Below the pieces are notes generated by a model. That model saw nothing but the letters and a program-made list of their open reading frames with translations. It ran no database searches and had not been told where the DNA came from. Positions 36,659-50,713 of a DNA stretch of 64,000 nt are shown piece after piece. Numbering within the stretch: the first letter of the stretch is position 1; each line of letters starts with the position of its first letter. The position numbers were made by a program, and so were the translations under genes. This DNA is from Azadirachta indica (lineage: Eukaryota; Streptophyta; Magnoliopsida; Sapindales; Meliaceae), in assembly GCA_022749755.1 (NCBI GenBank), contig CM040441.1:11595475-11659474 (forward strand). The letters run 5' to 3'.

Positions 36659-36782
36659 TCCAAAATCTACCCGAGAATTTTGTTTTAAACTTTCGTCATT
36701 ATTTTCTCACCTGATTCTCTTCTCTCTTCTTAAATTTTCTACACAGCCAAACAGAACTCGTAAAATAAATTAAAAGAAAAAG

Positions 36783-38328
36783 ATGTTTCTTGTTGATTGG
36801 TTTTATGGAATCCTTGCGTCGCTGGGATTATGGCAAAAAGAAGCCAAGATACTGTTTTTAGGTCTCGATAATGCCGGAAAAACCACGCTACTTCACATGC
36901 TCAAGGACGAGGTTAAAATTTTTAATTCGTAAATAAATTGTTTACTATTTTATTATAATTATTTGATTATGTTCTTACCAAGCTTCAATTTGGTAAGTCT
37001 ATGCTGCGAAAATGTTCCTCATGCCATTTCTTGTTGATCGCTTTTAAAGGTTTTTGAATTTGAATCTGGTTAAATTTTTATAAATGCATAGTTACAGTAA
37101 ATTAATAAAAAGAACTGGACTTTGTTAGTTGGTAGTGGATGTGGGATTTATTGATGTATTAATTTAATTATGTTTTGCAGAAATTGGTACAGCATCAGCC
37201 AACACAGTACCCAACATCAGAGGAATTAAGTATTGGGAAAATAAAGTTCAAGGCTTTTGATCTGGGTGGTCATCAGATCGCTCGCAGAGTCTGGAAAGAC
37301 TACTATGCCAAGGTATTTTATAATTTTATTTTTTATTGTAATATTAAGCCTTTCATAATTTCTTATTAATTGTTGTCTGTGATAGTTGTTTTCTAATTTG
37401 ATTTTGTGCTTGGTATTATGGATATTGAATGTGATCGAGGGTTTTGAATAATAATACACTAAAAGAACATAATTTGTCTTCTTGTATTGCGTTTTCAGGG
37501 CACCATAATTTTAATATTTGCTAATGTGGGTTTTCTAGTCTTGTTATTAATAAATCATTACTGCTTCTAGTCGTTTTCAAAGAGGCAGTGTATCGCAGGA
37601 CTCATTTAATTTGTGGTATAAGAAATATGATGTGGAATTGTTTTTATTAGACTCTAATTGCATTAATCCAAAATTAGGAATATATCAAAATTTTGTGCAA
37701 CTATTTTTAGATTCTTGTTTTTGTTCTTAGTTACTTTGATGGTGTCAATTCTTTGGTTGTGACCAAGTGCAGCTACCTAATACAGAGTGTTTTCATCTTC
37801 ACTTATTTGTTTGAGCTTTGGTTGTTGGCTTGTGGGCTTTATTGTTTGGAAAGTAATGTTACTTTTCCAAATGATGTACTGCGTTACATGTTTTGCTTTA
37901 TTTGTAGCATTAATTGTTTTGTCTGCCGACTCCTTGTATGACAAAGCTGATATTGTCATTGAGTTAAAATTCCCAATAATATGCAATCCTTTCCTCATTT
38001 CATTTAGGTTGATGCTGTGGTCTACCTTGTTGATGCTTATGACAAGGAGAGATTTGCAGAGTCGAAAAGGGAGCTCGATGCCCTTCTCTCAGATGAATCA
38101 CTAGCTAATGTTCCATTTCTCATTCTGGGAAACAAGATTGACATACCATATGCTGCCTCAGAGGATGAGTTGCGTTACTACATGGGCCTGACTAACTTCA
38201 CCACGGGCAAGGGGAAGGTTAATCTTGATGAGACAAATGTCCGCCCCCTCGAGGTGTTCATGTGCAGCATTGTCCGCAAAATGGGTTATGGTGAGGGTTT
38301 CAAATGGCTCTCGCAGTACATCAAATAA
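36783..38328 (+). CDS. SAR1: Small COPII GTPase SAR1, tandem copy 2, 193 aa
   Basis: Three exons with the same lengths and intron phases as copy 1: 36783-36911, 37181-37312 and 38008-38328 (TAA). All GTPase motifs are intact ([18 protein letters not shown]). I count ten differences from copy 1: L4V, V10I, R44K, H53Y, H145Y, L146M, T161D, S163T, A167P and D183E. Most are conservative and none is in a nucleotide-binding motif. It should perform the same ER-export COPII role. Its promoter differs strongly from that of copy 1 and carries UPR-type elements, so expression rather than biochemistry may separate the pair. Confidence 0.97.
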
Positions 38329-40374
38329 GCAAAATGAATGGAGAGATGAGTATGGACTACCTATAGCAGATGGAAAAGCACTACAGAGCTTTTGCTACTG
38401 TGGTTATAATAGCTTGCTTGTGCTTGGGGTATGGTTAAATGTTGCTATCAAAGTATCCTAATATCTAGTCTCCAATTGTTACCTTCATGTCAATATTAGC
38501 TTGCTAGCAGACACTTGCTCGTTGTATTATATTTTCTGGTAAGATAATAGCTAAGTTGTGTTTACTTTCTCACTTTTTAATGGTAAAAAGGCAAAAGGAA
38601 AAAAAAAAGATAACCAAAGAGTTGAGGTGTGAAAATGATGCATAACTTTTACGAAGTTCTGCTGTACATACGAACTTCTATTGTTGTATGATTAGCACAT
38701 GTTTTATATTTTTCAGAGGACTAAACAGATTATTTGGGTATGTGATAAAAATATAGCAATATTAGATCAGTTTGTATAAAAGTCGGTATATATCTGGAGT
38801 TGAATTTTGTTGCTTTGGAGGTTGAACTTACATGGGCGAGGTGCGCCATCTTCAGTTGATTTCCTGGTAGGCGAAATGAATTGCTGTCTATGGTAGGTTG
38901 ACGCGGTCAAGGTATTGATTGTAGCCTTATGATTGTGCTCCTCTAACCTCTTAACAACGTAATCATATTAATTTTGAATAGGTATCACCTACCTCATTTT
39001 ATAGCCATATGGTGACAATTTTTGGAGGCCAGAATGAGTACTGTCACGCAAAATTCAACTGATATAGAAAATTAAGATCGTTTGTTTTTTTAACTGAAAT
39101 TTAAATAAATATAATTATTTAAATATGAAAAAATTATTTATTCTTTAATTTATATTTAAATATTTGTTAAAAATATTTAAATATAATTAAATTAAAAATT
39201 TTAATTTTAATTTAAATGAATAAATATTTAAATAATTTAATATTTTTATTTTTTAAAACTATTATTATTTAATTAATTTATTTACTAATAAAATCAAAAT
39301 TTAATTAAATATTTTCGATGTATCATTTTTGTATTGTAAATTTTCTTCTTTTGTCTTCTCAATTTTATTTATTTTATATTTTTTTATTATTATAATAAAT
39401 TTGTATGTTTATATAATTACAACTATATTATAATATAATTTATTATGTTTATTTAATTTTTATTGATGTTTATATTATTAATTAAAATTTTTTTTTTAAG
39501 AAAATTATATATTAAACAAATAAATAATATGCTACCTTACAATATAAATTAATACACGGATAAGAGGTTATAGGAACAAAATAAAATTGGAATGACAATT
39601 TATAAGTTAATGTTGTCGGAACACTTTGGACATATATTCTTTCGAAATAAATAATCAGAAAACTTTTGATGAATTATGCGAGTATTTTTTATTGCCGCCC
39701 ATGTTACCAAGAGAAGCCCGACAATTTAGATTGGGGAGGATGGAGTAAAATCCTATTAAGAGATTCTGCTCCCTTTTCTGAAATAAATTGAAAATATATA
39801 TATATTCTATAAATCTACTAATGAGAAAACAAATGCAGAGAGCCAATTCGGATTACAGCTCTGCATTCCGTTAAAATCCGTTTGAGATCAACTCGATTCA
39901 TTTTTCCTGCGCTTTACTTCCGCATCAAACATTGTCCCCCATTAATCTTGACTTAATATCAAAGCAGTATAAAGATGCAGATGCAAAAAAGTATAAGAGA
40001 ACGAGAACTCAGGAGAAATTTTCACAGAATTGCATAATGCTAATACTGCATAAACTTTTTTTCCATCAATCAAGTTGCTACCTAGATCATCTTGCACTCG
40101 AGACAATAAGTCAATAACCGGGATTAAGGCCCCTAAGATTACATACAATAATAGACTTAGCTTACTTAATATTGACACTGAAATCACGACCCCCTCAAAA
40201 TCTGAAAACAGGTTCGAAAGGGCCAAGAATGGACACTTTAAATAGCATTTACACATGTACACTCCGCACAGCTACAAACTAACTGTTGGATATTAGTCTT
40301 CAGTCCCCACAGGTGTCCTGAGACTATGGTCAGATTCTGCAGCTTCTGGATGTCAGCCAAATATCATCTTTTCT
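38329..40374. other. Convergent region between SAR1 copy 2 and CAMTA
   Basis: The left part is the SAR1 copy 2 3' UTR. An AT-rich dispersed repeat (annotated separately) occupies about 39065-39550. The right part (about 39900-40374) is probably the CAMTA 3' UTR. No coding frame is convincing. Confidence 0.5.
39065..39550. repeat. AT-rich dispersed repeat, copy A (MITE-like)
   Basis: Resembles copies near 58285 and 61730 over several hundred bases. All share a core with ATTTAAATATTTGTTAAAAA and TATTTAAATATAATTAA-type strings in the same order, followed by A/T-rich sequence ending in similar AAATAAATAAT-type strings. Non-coding. The boundaries are approximate. Confidence 0.55.
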
Positions 40375-43300
40375 TCAACCATCCATGTATGCATCTGGGT
40401 CAAGAAGCCCTTCGTATTCCAGCTGTGGGAAATAAGATTAATTTTGTTAATCGCTACACGCTGAAATTGAACTATTCATCATTTTCATTTAATTACCTAC
40501 CTTTGCTTGATTATGAGCCAACTTCATCCTTCTATATTCTTCTTGTGCCTTCTTTGAACGAAACATGGCTTGAACACGTACAACAGATCTCTCAACACGC
40601 TCTTCAGCCTGTTTCCGGCTGGTTCGGTAAAAGTCCTCCTCTGTGTCACTTTCTTGCTTCTGATCAGCAACTGCTTCAACAGCGATTGGGTCAACCTGAA
40701 GGCCACGGAAGCCTTTACGTTTCAACCGCCAGCGCAAAACTGCTTTCTCCAGCACCCCAACTGACCAGAGAATCTTACGATATTGCTTCCTCACTTGGAA
40801 ACCCCGGAAAGCAGCCTGCATCACAATATAAGGCAATTCAGTTAGTCAATCTGGGATCTTTCATAACGATAGAATCTATTAAAGCATGTCAATATGTGAG
40901 GAATGGAGAGGAGATAAAATGGTTCTTGTTACTTTTTCATCTGTCTAGCATTCTCCAACTAAATTTACTTATATTGGGCCAGCAAGAAAATGGGGGAGAG
41001 ACGCAATTACCTGAATTTTGATAGCTTGACGACGCTTATTAAGGAATTCTTTACGAACTTTCCAGGAGCGGAACCTATGCTGGATATGAGCAGCAGCTGT
41101 CATTTTTTTCCGTCTCTCATAATTGCGAAAGGCATGTTGAATCTTCATTGCAGCAATTATATTTTGTGCTTCATCCTCTGGATTAGAAAACTGAACTGTT
41201 TTAGCTTGTACTTTTAGTGAGTGCTCCCTGAATGCAGCCTGAATTCGTGCTGCTGCTTCGGCAGCTGTCCTGTAAGCTGTTAAAGTATCCTTCAGATACA
41301 CTTCATCCTCTGTGAGGTTCTGAGTGTCTACTGTCTCGGCTGAGCTTGTTTGCAGGGAGCCACTAATATTTCCAGCAATGTTCATGTCATTGAATTGTGC
41401 TACAAGACACTGTTCTGAAAGAAAAGCTGCTAGGCCATCATAACCCTTCTTATATGCAAGATCTGCAGCAGTGCATCCACCAGGGTTTTCTGATGTGGGG
41501 TCAGTAACCAAGTTTGGCTTTGCCCCTGCTGATAAAAGAACTGCAACCATTTTCTCCCTGCAGATGGATATTTTTGCACTTAAATTTATAATAGAGAGCA
41601 ATGAGAAAATAAGAAAATACCCTCCAAAATCAATATGGAAGAAGAATATATGTCCCAATCCATTTACACAATGCATACAGAGTTTCCATCTCTAAAATTA
41701 TCTTGTAACCATCAGTTATAGAAGTCTTATGCATGCCTATATAACAATAACAGAAACCAGAAGAAAAAGGTCATCCCACAAAGTAAACAACAAAGCCTGG
41801 CTCTCAAAACAAGGGTGAGACATGACAAGGTTGGAGAAATTAATAGTCTTCCTTCAGCAGTAAACCTAAATAATCGCATAGATATTTGGCAAATTAATAT
41901 GATATATCTTATGACTACAGTCATACCTTCCATAAAATGCAGCCCAATGAAGAGCTGTCCATCCATATTTATCTCGAAAATCTAATGATAAGCCTGACCA
42001 TGAAAATAAATAAACAGCCCATGTGTATCCAAGAATAGAACACAAATGTATTACTCCTTGACCTTGAACATCATATTCCGTAGTTTTACAGCCTTCAACT
42101 ACTCTTTCCAGCAGCCATTCCTTCAATTTGTTCTTCAAAGTGAGTTCAAATAAACTGTCTTTTGCTTCTGGAAATAAAGCTCTGTTGTTTTCAATCAACT
42201 TAGCCAAATATGCCCAGCTGTTGGAAATATGAGAGGTTTTCAGTGCAAACTTCTTAGCTTCCTTCAGAGCATTCGGTGGCACTTTACCGGATAAAATGTT
42301 AAGGCCCCTGAATGTAGAGAAAAGCAGATAAGATAGCCTCATCTGAACTTGTAACTCTTCCCATTTGGACATGTCTTCAGAAGAAACTGTTGGTTCTTGC
42401 AATTGAGGAGCACGATACTCAAAATTAAGAATTTCACTGATAGGTTTATGGCCATCAAGACTCATATAAAGGTGTACCAATCCAGGAGAATGTTGTGGTA
42501 ACCAACAGCGGTACACCCCAACTTGAACCAACTCTACAGGCACACATACATCACCACAAACACAGAACATATTGGACTTCACAAGATGTAAAGAGTCCTC
42601 ACGAAAGAATCCCGTGACTAGGACCTGCAACAACAATTATAAGTAGAGGTCAAGATTTTACAACAATTAAATGACCTATAAATGAAGTACATAAAGAATT
42701 CATGAAGAAATTGCGAATGCTGCACTTAGAAATTTTCATGTAAACCTTTTTTTTTTTTCCTTCCTTGGCAAATAATACCTATGCACTCTTTTGGGATTAA
42801 ACCAGCAACTCCCCTAAGCAGAGAAGCCATTAGGCTCATAGGCCATTGGCCTTTCAGAAACTGAACTAAGATTATGACAAGCCACCTACAACTCAATCTA
42901 CTAGGAAAAAGGATGCTTTTGATTGCACTTTCACCTATAAATTTCTCTTATTTCTTTTAAATTGATTATGATTTCAGATGTATAAAACTATTATAATGGT
43001 TCAAGGTCAGTCCAATGAAACTTTAATACTTTAAGAACAAAGGGTATCTCACAGTATTTTACAAACTCTGGTATCTTTCTTGCTCCATGGTTTCACATTT
43101 TTTTCCTCGTTTTCATCAATCGTTATAATTTCTTATACAGTTGCCCCTTCCATACTCATGCATAATGCAATAACATATACCAAGGAGTGGTGCACGTGAT
43201 AACCACTAAATATGCATCTATGGTTAAAGTATTCGTTGCCCAATTCGTGTAAAGCCTGCACAAATATGCATGCACTAACTTGTAGTCCTAATATCTATGA

Positions 43301-46300
43301 TACTTAATCGTGTCCTCAAATTTTTTAATTAAATTATTCTATACCTTTCAAACACAAAGGCTGCTTCAACTTACTATTTTTATTTTTAATTATTTGAGAA
43401 CAGCAAAAGTTGTGACACAAATAAGCTCTCTGTCCATTATATTGAGAAAAACCCACATAAGTAACAAACACTACAGAACACTAACAGAGGAAATTAGCAA
43501 ACTGAATACAAACCTTTGTCTTTTCCCCTGAAAAGGCCCAGGCAGGTGAAACATCCGTTATGCTAAATACATGCTCTGGAACAGTATCTTGCTGATGAAC
43601 AGATGAAATTGAGGAATCAAGCACAGGACCTGGGGAGTCAGTCATGAGGTAGTTCATCCATCTTCCAAAACTGTCCTGACTCTGCAAACCATCCCCAGCC
43701 AAGATGTCCAATGTATCACCAGAACCCACCACAGACTCCTTTTTCTGAATACTTTCATTCAATTGACTCCCCATCAATTGACCATAAACAACATCCAGAT
43801 TATTGAATTGAGCATTATCACTCTTAGCAATTGGCTGGCTCATATTAAAAACAGAAGAAACTTCTGTATATAAATCATAGGGTGGAAGAGAGCTATCCTG
43901 CAAAGATGAATAACCAGATTAAGTTTTTTAATGCTAGCAAATATAAGCAATGAAGCAAATGGAAAGTTCCTAGAGCAATTTTAACAATATTAAAAATATT
44001 GTGGCAGAAGTTAGCTCGTAAGTCATAACACTGTTTAAAGACGCGGGTTACATAAAAAGAATGTCAAAGTGCATTGAATAGGCTTACTAATTGCCGACAA
44101 GCAATTATACAACCAATTTGAGGTTAGTTCAGGGACATTTTGATAAGGAGCTTTCAAAAATCAACACAGTAGAAGACAAAGGAACAAAAAGGGTAAGATT
44201 CTTGAATTCCAATGACCCGGAAGTACGAGGCCTATCAAGAGTAATGCTTTATAAAACTGACAATTACATTCCCAATGTCAAAGTTGGCAATTAACTGCAC
44301 GAGGAGCTGGCCCTGTTAACAGAGTCTCAAATTTTATAAGAATGACAAAAAACTCATGCAATTTAATGTTGAGCTCTAAAAGAAAGGGGAAAAATATTAA
44401 GATTAGGAAATAGAATTTCACATGGAAGGAGACAAGAGATCAAAGAAAGAAATTCAGAACCACAAATAATCCAGCTTACATCAATTGCCCCACTTATTGC
44501 AGTTTGATTCTGTTGGTCAAAGTATGAAACCTTGTCTGCCACCAAAAATTATAAAAAATCAAAACGAATATTAGAATCAATATATACGAAAGCCCAGATA
44601 ACGACTTTCTGATTAAATTACTGGTTTACCAATTATCATCATCTAGTGCTTACCTTCTCTAGGTGCAGTTGAACCATTAGGATCATTTGCAACCACAAGC
44701 TCATCCCATTCAAGTGTATTAATTTCATGAAGCCGCATTTCATGATTTCGGACTGTTAGACTGTCATTTGGCTCTGTTGACTCGTTAAAAAGAAAGAGGG
44801 TGAGCTATGTATGAAACTAGCTGACCCAAGAATTCCCATTATATCATGGAAATGCGAGTATCAAGTTAAAACTGGAAATATTTGATAATTCAATATCAAT
44901 TTATTCTTCTCAGCTTACCTTGTAGCCCTTTCTTCCCAGAATCAAATTCTTGAGATAAAAGCAAAGGTGTAGACTGGTCTGAGACTGAACTAGAAAGTGA
45001 ATTTGGAGGAGTAACTGGGGAACCCTGCAACTGCATCATAAGTCAACAACAGCCCAAAATAAGGTTCAGACTTCAGATATCCAGTCTTTCAGAAGCACTT
45101 TTCACAACTCAAGTGAGGGGTAAGAATAAACTTATAAATCAACTTTCTTTATAGAATATGGGAAGCTTAAAGAAATTAAGCACACCAGAAAGTTTCGTCA
45201 GAGGCTCTAAACCAAAATTGTGCCCACAGGTAGAAACTAAAAGTCTTTCTTTAAAATATAAATTCTTTGTTCTCATACTGAGGACAATTAAATTCAATGC
45301 TTTCCACCTAGGTCCCTCTTATGCTAATGCTTGATGCCCAGAAAGAAAGATGGGTGAAACTGCATCCAAATTTTGTTGAACTAGACCTACAGAATCTAAA
45401 TTACAGTCTAAATAAGTGCATCAATATGATCACTTGTACCCATAGTAGATGTTTGCCTTCTAAACGAAATACATCACCTTGATGTATTTTCTATGTGCAT
45501 CTATGGGTAGTCAGGAAGCTACTCACTATATTGTCTAAATTTAACTAACAAAAAGTTAGATCTTCATCAATGGCTAAGACGAGGCACTTAGGCTTCAAAT
45601 TACATGGCAGATGTGTATAATAAAAATAGTTACATTTGCTCATAAAACCAATGAGAGTAACATTCAACTTGCAATAGTAATACAGCAAAAATAAAAGCAG
45701 CAACCATATAAGAACATAATTGAGGTAAAACCCATAGGTAATTGCAATTCTTAAACGTAACTAAAGGTACACTCTTCACAGCCCAATGAAAAATTTAAAA
45801 AAAAATAAAGTACCCCTTACTGCAGACTTATGCTGAATGCATCAAATGAAAGATGGTTCGTAGAGAAGGCATTGAAATCAAAAGTAGACAGTTTATATTA
45901 TTGCACTCAGGCACTCATTATCACACAACACTAGTGACAGCAGATGAGTTATGGTGAGCCAACCTCCTGTGTTTCACGATAATGAACAAGGACTATGTTT
46001 TCCAGAGTCCTGAAACAAAGATGACAATAAAACCAAAGATAAGGAAACCTTAGTGTATACTATGCAAAAGAGTGAGAATGCATTCTTTTTTATGTCAAAG
46101 TATATAATATAGCTAACAAGTAAGAATGCTTAAACAACTGATCCATGAGGTTACATACTTATCTAGTAGCCAGTAACATCTACGAACAAAAGTTGGACTA
46201 TCTTCGCCATGTGCATAGTATACATGAATTCTCTCTTCGTTGCCAACCTAGACATGGAACAAAATGACAATTACATTATAAAAGCGCTCCCCGAAGTGCA

Positions 46301-47838
46301 AGGAAAATTAGTTATATATTCCTTTAATATTCAGTTTTGCAACAAAAGAAATGAAACATCCAGTCAATCACTAAAAACTAAATTGAAGATGTTGCAATCT
46401 ACCATTCCAGAGACCTGAATTCTTGGTCTCTTTGCAATTTTTTTTATTTCTAACATATTCTATACAAAAATTCAAATATCAACCACAAATTGAAAACATT
46501 CCAGCTTCACTAAGCTAGTCAAAGCAAAGTGTGTATATATAAGTAGATTCCACAATATAAAATGCAAAAGCTCTTACTTTTAGGTGCTCATGAGCTTCCT
46601 TAACTGTCTTCCCATCTTTTTTCTTCTTCCAATTATGACCATCTTTCCGAAAATTCCTAAGCATCTTACGATCAAACAAGACAACAGTGCCACCTGTTAT
46701 TCACATGAAGACCAATTTATCAATATCAATACTTATTTGTTTCATTTGACACTCTAAGAAACATTGGAAGACATCGGCAAGAAATTTCATGAAATCCAAT
46801 TAAGAAATATGATTCTTAAGTATAATGTATAATTAAGAGTTAACAACAAATACTGTAGTGGATTGACTATAATTAAGGTATCATGTATGCTTACAGCTTT
46901 ACAGGCATAACATAACTTGGAATCACTTCTATTTCCATTATATTTTTATTGGCTTACCAAGATCCACCAGGCTCTTATACTGTTCTAAATCACTAATAAG
47001 ATGCATTCCTTGCCGAACCCAACTGGTTAGTTGGGGTTGAGGCTCACTTGAATTCAGTTGTGTTGTGACAATGAAAAATACTTAACTGATCCTAACTTAA
47101 TTTCATTGGAGGATTAGTTCAATTAAATGATAGAAGAAAATAAAAGGAGAAGGCAAATGGTGAAACCAGACGCAAACAGAAGGAGATGAACAATAACGTC
47201 TGTCAGAAAGTACTGAAAAAGACAAATTGGCAGAAAGTAGTTACTTTTTGGCAAGTTAACTGGCTTGGCATTGATGTTAAAATACTTGCTATTGCAAAGT
47301 ATTGCATGAATTTCATTAGGGCGAAGCCATCTTGATTTGGCTTCCTCCATCATGTTATCAACTTCCAAATCTGTCCACGGAACAAGAAACCAACAAAATC
47401 AATTAGCAGATTAGTTTATATCATGAAAATACAAAACGTAACCACCACCACATGAAAATTTGTAAAATCCATCGAATCAGCTTAAAAATTTAGGCCAGCA
47501 ATTATCTGCTCAAACAAAAAGCAAAAAATTAGCACACGAACTACTAACAGTTCGCCTTCTGAAATTTTGCTTTCTGAAATTTTACTTCAATTTCATCACT
47601 TCCAAAATTTTGATACCATAGAAAAGAAAGAAAAGCACTTCCAAATTACCAAAAACGTGATTCCAAAGCTTTAATTCCAACTTGTTCACCGTTCATTCAT
47701 ATGAACCACAAACGCCTCAAATTCCATAATCGTGTTAGCAGACACAAAGACTTTAAAGAAACATAATTGCTCGTTAGAGGCCGTACCTTTCAGCGTACGG
47801 AATCCATGAATCTCCGAGCCGAAAAGTTGCTCAGCCAT
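40375..47838 (-). CDS. CAMTA5: Calmodulin-binding transcription activator (CAMTA5/6 type), 900 aa
   Basis: Thirteen exons on the minus strand: 47838-47787, 47370-47245, 46693-46578, 46247-46159, 46009-45964, 45024-44919, 44773-44654, 44535-44480, 43897-43514, 42624-41927, 41557-41011, 40815-40501 and 40422-40375 (2703 nt). The CG-1 DNA-binding domain spans about residues 15-145 (SRWLRPNEIHAILCN, LFDRKMLRNFRKDGHNWKKK, ERIHVYYAHGEDSPTFVRRC, IVLVHYRET). A TIG/IPT domain follows (FSITDVSPAWAFSGEKTKV, from about 345), then ankyrin repeats (YGWTALHWAAFYGR, about 570-650). IQ motifs (AARIQAAF, AMKIQHAF, AIKIQAAFRGFQVRKQY) and a basic calmodulin-binding helix (LRWRLKRKGFRGL) lie at about 700-830. CAMTAs bind CGCG-type sites and pass calcium signals to cold and defence genes. 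A leader intron is likely at 48029-47859. Confidence 0.96.
42747..42875 (-). mobile_element. Possible tRNA-derived SINE in a CAMTA intron
   Basis: On the minus strand a ~110-base body contains GGTTTAATCCC (42803-42793), which resembles a Pol III B box, with an A-box-like TAGTTCAG about 60 bases upstream, and ends in an A-rich tail (42758-42747). It lies in the intron between exons 9 and 10. I could not find clear target-site duplications or assign a family. Confidence 0.35.
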
Positions 47839-47858
47839 CGCTCTTAACACGTAATTAT

Positions 47859-48029
47859 CTGGTAATTAAACGGTAAATTAAACTCATCAAACCTCAATCT
47901 CCGTTCATCTGCTGAACATACAAAGTAAAAACATACTTAATTACACACATCCATAACACCAACAAACGATTAATCAATAAAATGAAACGAATAAAGAGAA
48001 CGAAAAGAGCAAAAAGAAGTGATAATCAC
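47859..48029 (-). other. Probable 5'-UTR intron of CAMTA
   Basis: The minus strand shows CAATCAG/GTGATT (48030/48029) as donor and TTTAATTACCAG (to 47859) as acceptor, 20 bases upstream of the ATG. Confidence 0.5.
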
Positions 48030-48089
48030 CTGATTGTTTGATCGAAGAGAGAGTGATGTTTTGCAACTTTCTGTTACGAATGGAGGAGA

Positions 48090-50576
48090 AAGAAAAAGAG
48101 CTAAAACCAATTATAAATCGATAAATATATAGAGGAAATTCAATTAAAAGTTATTAAGGTTAATTAAGACTATTTACCAATTAATATTTCAGTTAATAAC
48201 ATCGGGGTCCCTAATTGTTTTCGTTTACACAAATGGGGACATAGTTGTCCGTTTCTATCTAATAAAGTCCCCAATTCTATGGAGTGCCTAAAACACACCG
48301 ATCAACATGAGTCCATATTTGACATAATTTAAGTTGCATTTAGTCGTTACAATTGAGGTCACAAAGAGATTAATTAATAAGTCTAGTATACAAAATAGTA
48401 GGTCAATATATTATGTTGTAAAAATACACATAAATTTGAATAAATTCTAATTTTAAACACAAAAAACTATTAAGTCATTATGTGAATAAATAATTAAAAT
48501 ATTTATATAAATATCTTTTAAAATAAATAAATACACATAATAATAATTAATAAAAGGTCTAAATTTGGTTACACCAAGTCAATTATTTAAATATTAAGTA
48601 TAAATATGCTTGAATTTTTATCGATAGCGTATAACATTTAAAAGGCAACAGAATTAGGGATTTATTTGATATGGACAAAAAGGTATATCTTGTTTGTGAA
48701 AATATTAGAAGTCAGGGACGCTATGAGCTCATTAAATTCCACGTCAGGTCCCCATTAAAGGGGGTCTGTGGGCCCCGCTGTTTGTCTCCTCTTTCTAAGA
48801 ACCTCGACGACGTGTTGCATCCGCAAATAAATGGAACGCCAATATGCCAAATAGTCGATCGTTTTCTATGGACGCGTGGATCGTGCTGCACACGATTCCG
48901 CCACTGGTAACGTTACTGGGGATGATTAACAGATTAACAAATAAAGATATATTTCTTCAGGTCCCTGACAAGTAACATAGACCTTTTTTTGCTTATTTTT
49001 ACGGTCTGTTATCAATTCTTTTATGTTGGGAACTTTTGCATTACAAATTAATGTTTTTTTTTTTTGGTTATTTTGTCTAAAATTTATTAATTTATATTTT
49101 GTTCTCTCTTACAGTAATTTATGTAATTTTATAAATTATTAAATTAACTTTTTAAAATTCGTGTAGTAAAAAAAAGAAAGTAATTATGTCTTTATAAATG
49201 CACGTGTTAATACTTATCCGATAATATTTATATTTTATGATGATAAATATTAAAATGGGAAATTATACTCTTGTACGTGTAATTTGATTATTAGATAGCT
49301 GCTTCCATTGACATCGTCTTTTAAAACGTCAAATTGAAAAAGACTGGCCACCTTTGTCAAGTCAGTTGAAGACTCTGTTCATCGCCATTCGCGAGTGCTC
49401 CGAATTTCAACTGGGATCCAATGCCTAACCCAATCTTTCATCCTCTAACTGTCTCCCTTCTAGTTCAAAATTTTAGGAATAAAAGGTATGGTATTTATTT
49501 CAGATAAAAAAAGTGGCTACATATTTTTAAGAATAAAAACATATGTAACAATTAACATCATATAAAAATTAACAAAAAAAAGATTATTAAACTTGTAATT
49601 GATAAATTTTTAAAATAAATATATTTTTATATTCGATGAATATGAAATTACGCCGACGAATGATAGTTTTAGAGTATTGGCAAATTCTAATCCTGGGCAA
49701 TGTGATAATTTTCACACCAACAACCATTCAAAACGTGATGACTTACGCGTCTGCTTCACGTCAGAATCAGATTAGCTTCTCGTTCTTGTGTCCTTTTTTC
49801 TCCTGTATTTTCTCCTTGTTTTCCCTGTTGTTTTTCATGCTTTCAATTTTGCTTAGCCAAAAAATTATCCACACGTTTCATTCGTACTTTATTCAAATTT
49901 GATCTTTTAAGTCTTTTGGGGTTTAATGATACTGTACATTTGATTATGTCCTGGAACTGTAATTTATCGTTTGCAATTATACTGTACACTCGAATGCTTG
50001 TCCAACGAAGTTTTGTTTAGAAATTGTTTGCTTAGACTCCTTTTTAGAAAAATGTGAGAATAAAAAAAAATATATAGAAATTTGTTTAATATATTGAATG
50101 TACCGCAGCATTGCCCATCTTTGGGATCCGTTTAAGCTGTCTTGACTGCAAATTATTATGTCCATAGAAAAAATGTAGAAGTTATATCACCCAACTCAAT
50201 TACATCATAAACATAAATGTCGATGATGAAATAATTTTGGTCGTAAATATGGGCTTGAGGCAAGTGCTTTTTCATACCATTGCGTTTGTAGCATTTAATT
50301 AGTTCACTCGTAAAGGCATTTATTAGAAGAGAAACCCCACCTCCAGTTCAGTTGTGGCCATCAAATTTTAGTTGTAGCTATCTTAGTGGTTATGACTCTT
50401 ATTATATATATACACATGTATATATATATATATATATCTCATTAATTATTTCTACAATAATTCACTCAAGAGAAAAAAAAAAAGAGTAAAAAAACGTTGC
50501 TTGAAATAAAGAAGTATCCAATATATATAGAACGCTTTTATTTCCCTATCACGACATCAATATTTCTAAACAACTG
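48090..50576. other. Upstream flank of CAMTA and intergenic DNA
   Basis: The left ~500 bases should carry the CAMTA promoter. Beyond that the sequence is AT-rich. An (AT)n stretch lies at about 50402-50438. ORFs such as those at 48671-48910 and 49636-49902 have no recognisable family features, and I see no RNA gene. Confidence 0.45.
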
Positions 50577-50713
50577 GCAAGCTTATCGGAACATGTTAGA
50601 TATGGCGGTGATGTGTTCATTTGTTAACCAGACGACAGATGCCGCATCGAACAGGTAATAAAATTTTGGAAGGTCCCCCCTTTTTTTCTTACTTTATTTT
50701 TATTTTTATTGTT

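Larger units (their letters stand above)
35714..36782. other. Spacer between the two SAR1 genes
   Basis: The first ~350 bases fit the 3' UTR of copy 1. The middle is AT-rich. The last ~400 bases are the promoter and leader of copy 2 and are more GC-rich with several ACGT-core elements, annotated separately. Confidence 0.6.

Noticed and set aside
40326..41021. 231-codon + strand ORF
   Set aside because: It lies antisense to CAMTA exons 12 and 13, whose IQ-motif coding frame and splice sites are clear.
48671..48910. 79-codon + strand ORF upstream of CAMTA
   Set aside because: No recognisable domain and no nearby promoter or splice signals supporting a gene.
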